Source: Firmicutes bacterium CAG:884 | GTDB taxonomy: Bacteria > Bacillota_I > Bacilli_A > RF39 > UBA660 | Assembly: GCA_000433875.1 (NCBI GenBank) | Contig: HF993311.1 | Span: 1-35,919, forward strand | Length of the DNA: 35,919 bases | Direction of reading: 5' to 3' | Shown here: piece by piece, positions 7,886 through 15,800 of the stretch | Numbering within the stretch: position 1 is the first letter of the stretch | Layout: each line of letters begins with the position of its first letter | The notes under the pieces: generated by a model | The model's input: only the letters and a program-made list of their open reading frames with translations | What the model was told of the DNA's origin: nothing | The model's database searches: none | Position numbers and translations under genes: made by a program

Positions 7886-9234
7886 TTTCCTAGTTGACTA
7901 TATATTTTATTGATAGCAATTTTGAGTTGTTCATTAGTTTCAATTTCTTTTTTAATTTTATCTACAGCATGACATACTGTTGCGTGGTTTTTTCCACCAA
8001 AAGCCATTCCAATTTTTTCAAGGTTTTCATCTAACATAATTCTACATATATACATTGCGACTTGTCTTGGAATAACTAATGTATTATTTCTTCTTTTACT
8101 CTTTAAATCTTCAACATTTACATTATACTGATTCGCAACAATTTGTTGAACTTGTTCAATTTTATTTTTATCAGTAACCGTAACAACAAAGAAGTTTTTT
8201 AAAGCTTCAATTGCGAAATCATATGTTATCTCTGCTCCACCCATCATTGATGAATACATAAGAACTCTATTTAAAGAACATTCAAGTTTTCTTATATCAG
8301 TAGTGCAATTACTGGCAATATATTCAATAACCTCATCAGGAATATTAACAACCACACCTTTTTCAACAATTTTGTTCTTAATTATATTTAGCCTAAGCTC
8401 AAAATCAGGTGGTTGGATATCAACCGGTAATCCGCTTGTAAACCTTGTTCTTAAACGGTCTTCAAGTTTTCTTAAATCATCAGGTGACCTATCAGAACAT
8501 AAAACAATTTGTTTATTATTAGTTGTTAATTCATTAAATATATTAAAGAATTCTTGCTGAGATTTTAGAGCTGTTTCCAAAAACTGAATATCATCTATTA
8601 ATAAAGTATCAATTTTTCTATATTTTTTCTTAAACTCAGCTACCCTATCATAATTATAACCATTTTTACCTGCATAGATTTCAACAAAATCGTTGATAAA
8701 TTGTTCACAAGTAACATATAACACATTTTTATGATGCTTTTTCGAAATATAATTTCCAATTGCGTGCATTAAATGGGTTTTACCAACACCACTTCTACCA
8801 TATACAAATAAAGGATTATACATCATTCCTGGGCTTTCAGCAATCGCTAAAGCTGAAACATATGCAAACTTATTACTGGTTCCAACAATAAAATTATCAA
8901 AAGTATAGTTTGGATTTAAATTGGAAATTAGTTTTTCCTCTTCAACCTCTTTAATTTCACATATTTCTTCTTCTTTTTTTATTTCAGAATCTAGAAAATA
9001 TTTAAAATTATAATTTGTTCCCGTAAGATCAAAAACAATCTCTTCCATATTTTCTTGATATCTTTGCTTTAAAATAGTTTTAGCAGCTTCATATGGCACA
9101 ATTAAATTAATTGTATCATCATCAATTGCATAGATTTTCGTGTTTTCAAACCAAGTCGTATATGCGACAGGGTCAACGATTAACTTTATTTTATCTAAAA
9201 CTGAAATCCATAATTGTTCAATATTTAAGTTCAT
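7864..9234 (-). CDS. dnaA: Chromosomal replication initiator DnaA
   Basis: DnaA is the AAA+ initiator that binds oriC boxes and melts the origin. The 456-residue form has domain I (LWISVLDKIKLIVDPVAYTTWF), an acidic linker near 82-105, Walker A GRSGVGKT near 146-153, Walker B LLIDDIQFL, and the domain IV helix-turn-helix ending in GGKNHATVCHAVDKI (from residue 413). The usual domain IV motif is GGRDHTTV; here R, D and the first T are K, N and A, matching an altered box word at the origin. I chose the ATG at 9234 over a GTG at 9243 because AGGGTGGG is correctly spaced for the ATG and too close to the GTG. Confidence 0.97.
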   Translation of the reverse strand: MNLNIEQLWISVLDKIKLIVDPVAYTTWFENTKIYAIDDDTINLIVPYEAAKTILKQRYQENMEEIVFDLTGTNYNFKYFLDSEIKKEEEICEIKEVEEEKLISNLNPNYTFDNFIVGTSNKFAYVSALAIAESPGMMYNPLFVYGRSGVGKTHLMHAIGNYISKKHHKNVLYVTCEQFINDFVEIYAGKNGYNYDRVAEFKKKYRKIDTLLIDDIQFLETALKSQQEFFNIFNELTTNNKQIVLCSDRSPDDLRKLEDRLRTRFTSGLPVDIQPPDFELRLNIIKNKIVEKGVVVNIPDEVIEYIASNCTTDIRKLECSLNRVLMYSSMMGGAEITYDFAIEALKNFFVVTVTDKNKIEQVQQIVANQYNVNVEDLKSKRRNNTLVIPRQVAMYICRIMLDENLEKIGMAFGGKNHATVCHAVDKIKKEIETNEQLKIAINKIYSQLGNVNNSNY

Positions 9235-9326
9235 CTGTATCACCCACCCTTAACGACTTACAACCATATTTTAACCTATTTTCTTGGAAAAAAAAAGCAT
9301 TTTTCACAATTTTCTTTAAAAAAAAA

Positions 9327-9560
9327 TTATCAACATTTTATCAACAGTACTTTCATCGTATTTTTATTGGTCATAGAGAGTTATTAACATAATTGTTGAT
9401 AACTCTATCAACAGCGAATTTTATCAACTTTTGTCGAATTAACATTTTTGTTAATAAGTGTAAAAACATATGTAATTGCATAAAAAAAAGTTGTTGATAT
9501 CTTGCAAATAACTTTTATTTATGATATATTATACAGGTCTTAACCGAAAAGTTATTAACA
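9327..9560. other. oriC: dnaA-rpmH origin segment with DnaA-box cluster
   Basis: Boxes visible are TTATCAACA at 9327-9335 and 9338-9346 (11 bp apart, same face), TTATTAACA at 9381-9389, TGTTGATAA at 9394-9402, CTATCAACA at 9405-9413, TTATCAACT at 9421-9429, TGTTAATAA at 9449-9457, TGTTGATAT at 9492-9500 and TTATTAACA at 9552-9560. No gene lies between 9244 and 9574. With the dnaA-dnaN segment this makes a bipartite origin. Transcription diverges here: dnaA to the left, rpmH to the right. Confidence 0.85.
9502..9530 (+). promoter_or_regulatory. rpmH promoter
   Basis: TTGCAA (9502-9507), a 17-bp spacer and TATATT (9525-9530) form a good vegetative promoter about 45 bp ahead of rpmH. A DnaA-like box lies immediately upstream at 9492-9500 and another downstream at 9552-9560, so DnaA could influence it. 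Confidence 0.65.
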
Positions 9561-9574
9561 AGGGAGGTGTCGAA

Positions 9575-9697
9575 ATGAAAGGAACATATCAACCAAATAA
9601 TCGTAAAAGAAGTAAAAAACAAGGCTTTTTAGCTAGAATGAAGACAAACGTTATAAACAAGAGAAGAAGAAAGGGACGCAAAGTTCTTGCACACTAG
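9575..9697 (+). CDS. rpmH: 50S ribosomal protein L34
   Basis: The 40-residue product begins MKGTYQPNNRKRSKKQGFLA and ends KRRRKGRKVLAH, which matches L34 almost end to end. Typical Bacillus L34 has 44 residues; the shortening falls in the middle loop (RMKTNVIN), while the basic ends that bind 23S rRNA are kept. The ATG at 9575 has AGGGAGGTGT in front of it. It is the first gene of the right arm, in the conserved order rpmH-rnpA-yidC-jag. Confidence 0.95.
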   Translation: MKGTYQPNNRKRSKKQGFLARMKTNVINKRRRKGRKVLAH

Positions 9698-9698
9698 A

Positions 9699-9723
9699 TC
9701 ACTGAAAGTTCAGTGACTTTTTA
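9699..9723 (+). terminator. Hairpin between rpmH and rnpA
   Basis: TCACTGAA (9699-9706) pairs with TTCAGTGA (9709-9716), followed by CTTTTTAA. It lies in a 39-bp gap inside an otherwise co-transcribed run, so it is probably an attenuating terminator that lets L34 be made in excess of RnpA. Confidence 0.65.
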
Positions 9724-9736
9724 ATATGAGGTGTTT

Positions 9737-10084
9737 ATGAAAAAGATAAATATTGTTAAAAAAAATGAAGATTTCAAAAGAGTAATAACAAAAGGAAAAT
9801 ATAAAAAAGGTGAACTATTCAATATATATATAGAAGATAGTGGAGAAAATATATATCATTTTGGAATAAGTGTTAGTAAAAAAGTAGGTAATGCTGTTAC
9901 AAGAAATAAGATAAAAAGAAGATTAAAATCAATAATCGACAAAAAAAACTACCAAAATGGTTTCAATTGTATTATAATAGTAAAAGGAGCGATTAATAAC
10001 TATGATTACAAATCTATAGAAGAAAAACTATTAAATGCTCTTACAGAACTAAAAATAATAGAAGGAGAACCGAATGAAAAATAA
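9737..10084 (+). CDS. rnpA: Ribonuclease P protein component
   Basis: This is the protein subunit that helps RNase P RNA bind the 5' leader of pre-tRNAs. The 115-residue basic protein contains the family RNR-type motif GNAVTRNKIKRRLKS and the preceding FGISVSKK strand. I chose the ATG at 9737, with GAGG five bases before it, over an in-frame GTG six bases earlier that would leave no spacing. Its end overlaps yidC by 11 bp. Confidence 0.95.
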   Translation: MKKINIVKKNEDFKRVITKGKYKKGELFNIYIEDSGENIYHFGISVSKKVGNAVTRNKIKRRLKSIIDKKNYQNGFNCIIIVKGAINNYDYKSIEEKLLNALTELKIIEGEPNEK

Positions 10085-11015
10085 GAGTAAAATCTTAATA
10101 CTTTTAACAATTCTACTTTTAACAGGATGTACTAAACAATTAAAAGACACAAGTGGTCAAGTTTTAAGACATCCAATAACAGGTCAAGGATTAGTTGAAA
10201 ACGTATTATGTAGACCAGAAAATGAAGAATCAATCAAAAAATATGAAGAAGCAGGAATTGATATAAATAAATATCCGACTTGTAAAGAATTTTCACCATT
10301 TAAAACAAAATATGAAGGCATTTGGACAAGTGTATTTGTAAAACCATTAGCTTGGGTAATTCTAAAAATAGGTTATGTTGTAAAAGATTATGGATTAGCT
10401 TTAATAATAATAACAATTATAATAAGATTAATATTATATCCACTTACAAATAAAACAGCAATGCAAAGCGAAAATCTTGCAAAAGCTAAACCTGAACTTG
10501 ATAGATTAGAAAAGAAATATGCTGGCAAAAACGACCAAGATTCAATGATGAAGAAAAGTCAAGAAATGATGTTAATATATAAGAAATATAATATTAACCC
10601 ATTATCAAGTTGTTTATTTGCGTTTATTCAAATACCATTATTAATTGCATTCTATGAAGCAATGAACCGTTTACCAGCAATATTTGAAGGTAAGTTCTTA
10701 CATATTGTTGATTTAGGAAAAACAGCATCAAGTGCATTCACAGATGTTATAAATGGTGCATCTGCACTTAACTTGCTATATATTTTATTACCAATAATAG
10801 TAACCCTAGTAACGCATTTCTCATTTAAATTAAATAAAACAGCAACTGAAACAAACGATAATATGATGAAATTTATGCCAATCTATATGGTTGGAATAAT
10901 TGGTTTCTCATCAATATTTATATCAACAGCAATATGTTTATATTGGATAACTAATAGTACATTTACTATAGTTCAAAACTTAATTGTTAAAAGGAGGGCT
11001 CAAAATGCAAAATAA
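10074..11015 (+). CDS. yidC: YidC/Oxa1-family membrane protein insertase (lipoprotein form)
   Basis: YidC inserts and folds membrane proteins alone or with SecYEG. The 313-residue protein starts with a lipoprotein signal ending LLTGC (lipidated Cys19), as in the Gram-positive YidC1/SpoIIIJ type. It then has the first conserved helix with the groove arginine (IIIRLILYPL), a charged cytoplasmic hairpin (KPELDRLEKKYAG..), and four further membrane helices. The ATG is preceded by AAGGAG. The basic C-terminus overlaps jag by 11 bp. A second YidC paralogue is not visible in this window. Confidence 0.95.
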   Translation: MKNKSKILILLTILLLTGCTKQLKDTSGQVLRHPITGQGLVENVLCRPENEESIKKYEEAGIDINKYPTCKEFSPFKTKYEGIWTSVFVKPLAWVILKIGYVVKDYGLALIIITIIIRLILYPLTNKTAMQSENLAKAKPELDRLEKKYAGKNDQDSMMKKSQEMMLIYKKYNINPLSSCLFAFIQIPLLIAFYEAMNRLPAIFEGKFLHIVDLGKTASSAFTDVINGASALNLLYILLPIIVTLVTHFSFKLNKTATETNDNMMKFMPIYMVGIIGFSSIFISTAICLYWITNSTFTIVQNLIVKRRAQNAK

Positions 11016-11619
11016 ATACGAAGGAAGAACATATGAAGAAGCCTTACAAAAATGTTTAAGGACACTTGAACTAGATGAAACCGAATTATATATTGATGTA
11101 AAAGAACTAGAACCAAGTGAAGATAATAAAAATAAAGTAGAAATTACAGTATTACCTAAATCAGAAGTAATAGAATATATTAAAGAAATTGTTCAAAACA
11201 TTGGAAATGCCTTAGTTTCTAAAATAACAACCAAAGTAAGTGATACATATGATGTATTAAATGTATCAATTTATTCTGATGTAAATCCTATATTAATAGG
11301 AAAAGATGGTAAAAATCTAAGCGCAATTCAAACAATTATAAAACAATCAATATTTAAAAGATTTAATCGTAATGTAAAAGTTACTGTTGACATAGCAAAT
11401 TATAAAAATAAAAAGATAAGGAATCTAAAATATGAAGTATCAAAAATCGCGAAAGAAGTGCTTAACTCAAAAGTAGAAGCACATCTAGATCCGATGAATT
11501 CATATGAAAGAAGAATAGTCCATACACTAGTAAGTGAGTTTAACAATTTAGAAACAATCAGTGAAGGTGAAGAACCAAACCGCTATGTTGTAATAAAATA
11601 CAAAGAAAATACCTATTAA
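11005..11619 (+). CDS. jag: Jag/KhpB RNA-binding protein
   Basis: The 204-residue protein has the Jag N-terminal domain (YEGRTYEEALQKCLRTL), a KH domain with its GxxG loop (LIGKDGKNL) and an R3H domain (SYERRIVHTLVSE). KhpB partners with KhpA in binding RNA and influences cell elongation in streptococci. I chose the ATG at 11005 because AAAGGAGGG sits in front of it; a longer reading from 10984 would start inside that site. Partnership with yidC is a conserved neighbourhood. Confidence 0.93.
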   Translation: MQNKYEGRTYEEALQKCLRTLELDETELYIDVKELEPSEDNKNKVEITVLPKSEVIEYIKEIVQNIGNALVSKITTKVSDTYDVLNVSIYSDVNPILIGKDGKNLSAIQTIIKQSIFKRFNRNVKVTVDIANYKNKKIRNLKYEVSKIAKEVLNSKVEAHLDPMNSYERRIVHTLVSEFNNLETISEGEEPNRYVVIKYKENTY

Positions 11620-11632
11620 TAGGTCTTTTTTT
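11611..11632 (+). terminator. jag terminator
   Basis: The palindrome ACCTATTAATAGGT (11611-11624) overlaps the jag stop codon and is followed by CTTTTTTTC. It closes the rnpA-yidC-jag unit before the mnmE promoter. Confidence 0.7.
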
Positions 11633-11633
11633 C

Positions 11634-11662
11634 TTGTAATCTACTTAAAGAAGTGCTAAAAT
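11634..11662 (+). promoter_or_regulatory. mnmE promoter
   Basis: TTGTAA (11634-11639), 17 bp, then TAAAAT (11657-11662) preceded by TGC, giving an extended -10. The same hexamers and spacing recur at 35804-35832. Confidence 0.7.
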
Positions 11663-11687
11663 ACCAATAGAAAAAGAGGGAGATAGT

Positions 11688-13037
11688 ATGAATGACACAA
11701 TCGCAGCCATCGCAACTGCAGTAGGAATAGGGGCAATATCAATAATTAGAGTAAGTGGTCCCAAAGCAATTGAAATAGTAAATTCTATATATAAAGGAAA
11801 AGATTTAACAAAAGTAAAAGATCATACAATAAATTATGGCTATATTGTAGATGGAAATAATAAAATAGATGAAGTGTTAGTATCTGTAATGAAAGCACCA
11901 AAAACATTTACAACCGAAGATATCGTTGAAATAAATTGTCACGGTGGTATAATTGCTAGCAACAATATTCTTGAATTACTTTTAACCAAAGGAGCTCGCC
12001 TAGCTGAACCAGGTGAATTTACTAAAAGAGCATTTTTAAATGGTCGTATTAACTTAGTTGAAGCAGATGGTATAATGGATATGATATCCGCTAAAAATGA
12101 AAGTATGAGTAAAATGGCACTTCAAAAAATAAATGGAAATACAAGTAATAATATCAAAAAAATAAGAGATATGCTTGCTGGAATAATAACAAATATTGAA
12201 GTAAACATTGACTATCCAGAGTATTATGACATTGAAGAAATGACCAATCAAAAAATTGAAACCGAAATGGTAAAAGTAAAAAATATCCTAGAAGAAACAA
12301 TCAAAAAATCCAAAGATGGAACTATTATCAAAAATGGTATTAATCTATTAATACTCGGAAAACCAAATGTTGGAAAAAGTAGTTTATTAAATGCTTTATT
12401 AGAAGAAGAAAAAGCAATTGTAACAGATATTGAAGGAACAACAAGAGATATTGTTGAAGGATCAATAACCGTAAATGGAATTATGTTAAATATAATAGAT
12501 ACAGCTGGAATAAGAAAAACTGATAATTTAGTTGAACAAATAGGTGTAGATAGAAGTATTAAAATGATTGAAAAAGCTGATTTAATTATCTATATGTTAA
12601 ATAATAATACATCATTTACAAAAGAAGATGAAGATTTACTTGAACAAATTAAAAATAAACCATATATTATATGTATTAACAAAACAGATCTTGAAAACAA
12701 GCTAGAATTACCAAATAAATATCAAAATATAATAAAAATGAGTATAAATAAAAAAGAAGGATTAGAAGACTTAAAAAATAAAATAAGTGAGATGTTTAAT
12801 TTAGAACAAATAGAAACATCTGACCTAAACTATATAACAAATCCAGACCAAATAAGTAAATTAAAAATTAGTTTAAAAGCCGCAAAAGAAGTCCTAGCCA
12901 AAGTAAAAGAAGTTCCTGTTGATATGCTTGAAATAGATATAAGAGCAATATGGAATTGTTTAGGCGAAATATTAGGTGAGAATTATGAGGAAGAATTATT
13001 AGATGAATTATTCTCAAGATTCTGTGTAGGGAAGTGA
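11688..13037 (+). CDS. mnmE: tRNA modification GTPase MnmE
   Basis: With MnmG this enzyme adds the carboxymethylaminomethyl group to U34 of certain tRNAs, using GTP hydrolysis and a folate one-carbon donor. The 449-residue protein has the N-terminal folate-binding domain, a helical domain interrupted by the G domain (G1 GKPNVGKSS near 224, DTAG, NKTD) and the C-terminal CVGK motif with Cys446. All these are intact. GAGGGAGA precedes the ATG. It ends 5 bp before mnmG. Confidence 0.97.
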   Translation: MNDTIAAIATAVGIGAISIIRVSGPKAIEIVNSIYKGKDLTKVKDHTINYGYIVDGNNKIDEVLVSVMKAPKTFTTEDIVEINCHGGIIASNNILELLLTKGARLAEPGEFTKRAFLNGRINLVEADGIMDMISAKNESMSKMALQKINGNTSNNIKKIRDMLAGIITNIEVNIDYPEYYDIEEMTNQKIETEMVKVKNILEETIKKSKDGTIIKNGINLLILGKPNVGKSSLLNALLEEEKAIVTDIEGTTRDIVEGSITVNGIMLNIIDTAGIRKTDNLVEQIGVDRSIKMIEKADLIIYMLNNNTSFTKEDEDLLEQIKNKPYIICINKTDLENKLELPNKYQNIIKMSINKKEGLEDLKNKISEMFNLEQIETSDLNYITNPDQISKLKISLKAAKEVLAKVKEVPVDMLEIDIRAIWNCLGEILGENYEEELLDELFSRFCVGK

Positions 13038-13042
13038 AATAA

Positions 13043-14917
13043 ATGAATTATGAAATAATCGTTGTAGGAGGAGGCCATGCCGGCTGTGAAGCATCACTTG
13101 CATCAGCACGTAAAGGTCATAAAACCCTTCTAGTAACATCAAATATAAAAAATATAGCAGATATGCCTTGTAATCCATCAATTGGCGGATCAGCCAAAGG
13201 CATAGTCGTAAGAGAAATTGACGCTTTAGGCGGAGAAATGGGAAGAAATGCTGATAAATCATTACTTCAAATAAAAATGTTAAATAATGCCAAAGGTCCA
13301 GCAGTACGAGCTTTAAGAGCCCAAGCAGATAAAATAACTTATCCACAAAATATGCTCAAAACTCTGCAAAATACAGAAAATCTAACAATTTTAGAAGGAA
13401 TGGTTGAAGATTTAATCGTAAAAGATAATAAAGTATCAGGAATTATCCTTGAAAATGGTGAAGGAATAACATCAAATATTGTCATATTAACAACCGGAAC
13501 CTATCTAAAAGCCGATATTATGATTGGTTCAACAAGAACAAGAAGTGGCCCTCATTATGAGAAACCAAGTAATTTCTTGAGTGATAACTTAAAAAAATAT
13601 GGCTTAAAAGTGATAAGACTAAAAACTGGAACCCCTCAAAGAATTGATAAAAAATCAATTGACTTTTCTAAAACGGAATTAGAAGAAGGAGATAAAGAAC
13701 CATTAACATTTAGTTTTGACAATATTGTCTATTATGATGTTAACAATCAAGTACCTTGTCATTTAACATATACAACACCCAAAACACATGAAATTATTAA
13801 AAATAATATTCATAAATCAAGTATGTATGGTGGTTTAAATGATGTAACAGGTGTCGGACCAAGATACTGCCCATCAATTGAAGATAAAGTAATGCGTTTT
13901 AAAGATAAAGAAAGACACCAATTATTCTTAGAACCAGAAAGTATTTATTATGATGACATTTATTTGCAAGGTTTTTCAACAAGTATGCCATATGAAATTC
14001 AAGAAGAAATGGTTCATTCTTTACCAGGACTTGAAAATGCTAAAATATTAAAATATGCATATGCAATAGAATATGATGCTATTTATCCAACCCAATTAAA
14101 AGCAAGTCTCGAAACAAAAATAATTGAAAACTTGTTTACAGCCGGACAAATAAATGGAACATCAGGTTATGAAGAAGCTGCATGTCAAGGATTAATGGCT
14201 GGAATAAATGCCAGTTTAAAACTAGAAAACAAAGAACCATTAGTATTAAAAAGAAATGAAGCCTATATTGGTGTATTAATTGACGATCTAATAACAAAAG
14301 GAATAAAAGATCCTTATAGATTATTATCATCAAGAGCTGAGTATCGCTTATTATTAAGAAGTGATAATGCCGATGCTAGACTAATGGAAAAAGGCAAAAA
14401 TATTGGTTTAATAAGTGATGAAAAATATCAAAACTATTTAAATAAGAAAAATAAAGAAACAGAATTAGAAAATCTTCTAAAAACAAATAAAATAACACCA
14501 AAACAAGAAGTATTAGATTATTTAAAAGAAGTAGGCTCAGCTCCAATAAAAGATGGTATAACTCTATATGATTTATTAAGAAGACCTGAAATAACAATGA
14601 ATAATATTGAACACTTTATAAATCTTGATAATTATGAATACACCATAAAAGAACAAGTTGAAATAAACAATAAGTATGAAGGGTATATAAAGAAAGTAAA
14701 TAAAGAAATAATTGATTATGAAAAATTAGAAAATAAAAAAATACCAGAAGATATAGATTATGATAAAATCAAAAATCTAGCAAGTGAGGCAAAACAAAAA
14801 CTGAAAGAAGTTAAACCAACAACACTTGCCCAAGCATTAAGAATAAGTGGTGTTAATCCAATTGACATAACACTATTATCTATATATATAAAGAAAGAGT
14901 ATAAAAATGAGCATTAA
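13043..14917 (+). CDS. mnmG: tRNA uridine-5-carboxymethylaminomethyl modification enzyme MnmG
   Basis: This is the FAD- and NADH-dependent partner of MnmE. The 624-residue protein has the N-terminal FAD motif GGGHAG at 9-14, the family block MPCNPSIGGSAKG, the cysteine-containing region GPRYCPSIEDK, and the C-terminal helical domain that binds MnmE. Length is normal. AGGGAAGTG precedes the ATG, overlapping the mnmE stop. The 3' end overlaps rsmG by 11 bp. Confidence 0.97.
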   Translation: MNYEIIVVGGGHAGCEASLASARKGHKTLLVTSNIKNIADMPCNPSIGGSAKGIVVREIDALGGEMGRNADKSLLQIKMLNNAKGPAVRALRAQADKITYPQNMLKTLQNTENLTILEGMVEDLIVKDNKVSGIILENGEGITSNIVILTTGTYLKADIMIGSTRTRSGPHYEKPSNFLSDNLKKYGLKVIRLKTGTPQRIDKKSIDFSKTELEEGDKEPLTFSFDNIVYYDVNNQVPCHLTYTTPKTHEIIKNNIHKSSMYGGLNDVTGVGPRYCPSIEDKVMRFKDKERHQLFLEPESIYYDDIYLQGFSTSMPYEIQEEMVHSLPGLENAKILKYAYAIEYDAIYPTQLKASLETKIIENLFTAGQINGTSGYEEAACQGLMAGINASLKLENKEPLVLKRNEAYIGVLIDDLITKGIKDPYRLLSSRAEYRLLLRSDNADARLMEKGKNIGLISDEKYQNYLNKKNKETELENLLKTNKITPKQEVLDYLKEVGSAPIKDGITLYDLLRRPEITMNNIEHFINLDNYEYTIKEQVEINNKYEGYIKKVNKEIIDYEKLENKKIPEDIDYDKIKNLASEAKQKLKEVKPTTLAQALRISGVNPIDITLLSIYIKKEYKNEH

Positions 14918-15605
14918 TGAATTTATAGATGAATTAAAGAAAATAAATATTGTAATAGATGATAAAAAACTAGAACAATTAGAAGAATACTATAATTTAG
15001 TAATTGAAAAAAATAAAGTTATGAATCTAACTGGTATAACAAATAAAAATGAATTTTATCTAAAACACTTTTATGATAGTTTAACAATAAGTAAAATCAT
15101 TGATTTAAATGAAATAACAAATCTATGTGATATAGGAAGTGGAGCAGGATTTCCAGGAATTGTATTAAAAATAGTATTTCCTCATCTGAATATTACGCTT
15201 GTTGATTCATTAAATAAAAGAATTGACTTTTTAAATGAAGTAATTGAAAAACTTAAACTAGATAACATCAAAGCAATATGTACTCGCGCAGAAGATTATT
15301 CTTTAGAATCCGAAGAAAAATATGATTTAGTAACCGCTCGGGCTGTTGCAAGCCTTTCAGTTCTTCTAGAATGTTCAATAAGATTAGCAAAAGTAAATAA
15401 ATACTTTGTAGCAATGAAAGGTAAAGAAGAAAAAGTAAACGAATCCAAATTAGAAACTGAATTAAAAATCAAAAAAATAGATGAAATTAAATTTACTTTA
15501 CCAAAAGAAGAAAGTGAAAGAACTTTAATTAAGTACGTAAAAGTGTCAAAAACACCAAAAAAATATCCACGAAACTATAGTGTAATTAAATCAAAACCAC
15601 TATAG
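14907..15605 (+). CDS. rsmG: 16S rRNA (guanine-N7) methyltransferase RsmG
   Basis: This enzyme methylates G527 of 16S rRNA with S-adenosylmethionine. The 232-residue protein carries the SAM motif CDIGSGAGFPG (around residue 75), the VDSLNKRIDFL acidic-loop block and VTARAVA, all typical. The start lies inside the mnmG end with only a weak AAGAAAGAG site, which suggests coupling. It is the last gene of the mnmE-mnmG-rsmG unit. Confidence 0.95.
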   Translation: MSINEFIDELKKINIVIDDKKLEQLEEYYNLVIEKNKVMNLTGITNKNEFYLKHFYDSLTISKIIDLNEITNLCDIGSGAGFPGIVLKIVFPHLNITLVDSLNKRIDFLNEVIEKLKLDNIKAICTRAEDYSLESEEKYDLVTARAVASLSVLLECSIRLAKVNKYFVAMKGKEEKVNESKLETELKIKKIDEIKFTLPKEESERTLIKYVKVSKTPKKYPRNYSVIKSKPL

Positions 15606-15611
15606 TTTTTT
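15573..15611 (+). terminator. rsmG terminator
   Basis: AACTATAGTG (15573-15582) and CACTATAGTT (15598-15607) pair across a 15-nt loop, with a T-run to 15611. The hairpin overlaps the rsmG stop codon. Confidence 0.75.
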
Positions 15612-15621
15612 CATAAAAATT

Positions 15622-15640
15622 ATTTCCCAAAATATTTCCC
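15622..15640. repeat. Tandem Noc half-sites, copy 1
   Basis: ATTTCCC occurs at 15622-15628 and 15634-15640, exactly 12 bp apart and in the same orientation. ATTTCCC is one half of the Noc palindrome. An identical pair lies at 15719-15737. Confidence 0.6.
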
Positions 15641-15644
15641 AAGC

Positions 15645-15670
15645 AAAATTATTTCCCGGGAAATAATTTT
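15645..15670. promoter_or_regulatory. Noc-binding site (NBS) within a 26-bp palindrome
   Basis: ATTTCCCGGGAAAT at 15651-15664 equals the B. subtilis Noc-binding consensus. The symmetry continues outward so that 15645-15657 and 15658-15670 are perfect inverted arms of 13 bp each. It lies 131 bp upstream of the noc start, so Noc very likely loads here and may regulate its own gene. Confidence 0.92.
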
Positions 15671-15718
15671 CATTAGTTACAATCCTTTATAATATAACAA
15701 ATTTGTTAATTTAAAAAT

Positions 15719-15737
15719 ATTTCCCAAAATATTTCCC
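15719..15737. repeat. Tandem Noc half-sites, copy 2
   Basis: ATTTCCC at 15719-15725 and 15731-15737, again 12 bp apart, repeats the arrangement at 15622-15640. This pair ends 6 bp before the -35 hexamer of the noc promoter, a position suited to autoregulation. Confidence 0.6.
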
Positions 15738-15743
15738 AAAATG

Positions 15744-15772
15744 TTGAAATTAATTTTTATTTGTAGTATTAT
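15744..15772 (+). promoter_or_regulatory. noc promoter
   Basis: TTGAAA (15744-15749), a 17-bp spacer and TATTAT (15767-15772) form the best promoter before noc, leaving a leader of about 20 nt with AGGAG at its end. A second TATAAT-like hexamer at 15688-15693 lacks a good -35. Confidence 0.6.
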
Positions 15773-15800
15773 ATATATAAAAGAATATAGGAGTTGCCTT

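Noticed and set aside
311..13037. Possible use of TGA as tryptophan (Mollicute code)
   Set aside because: TGA ends recf and mnmE at the right places, tryptophans are TGG, and full-length proteins never need TGA read-through.
15741..15800. Longer Noc N-terminus from the ATG at 15741 that could supply a membrane helix
   Set aside because: That ATG lies at the -35 of the best promoter and has no ribosome site, whereas AGGAG is well placed for the ATG at 15801.
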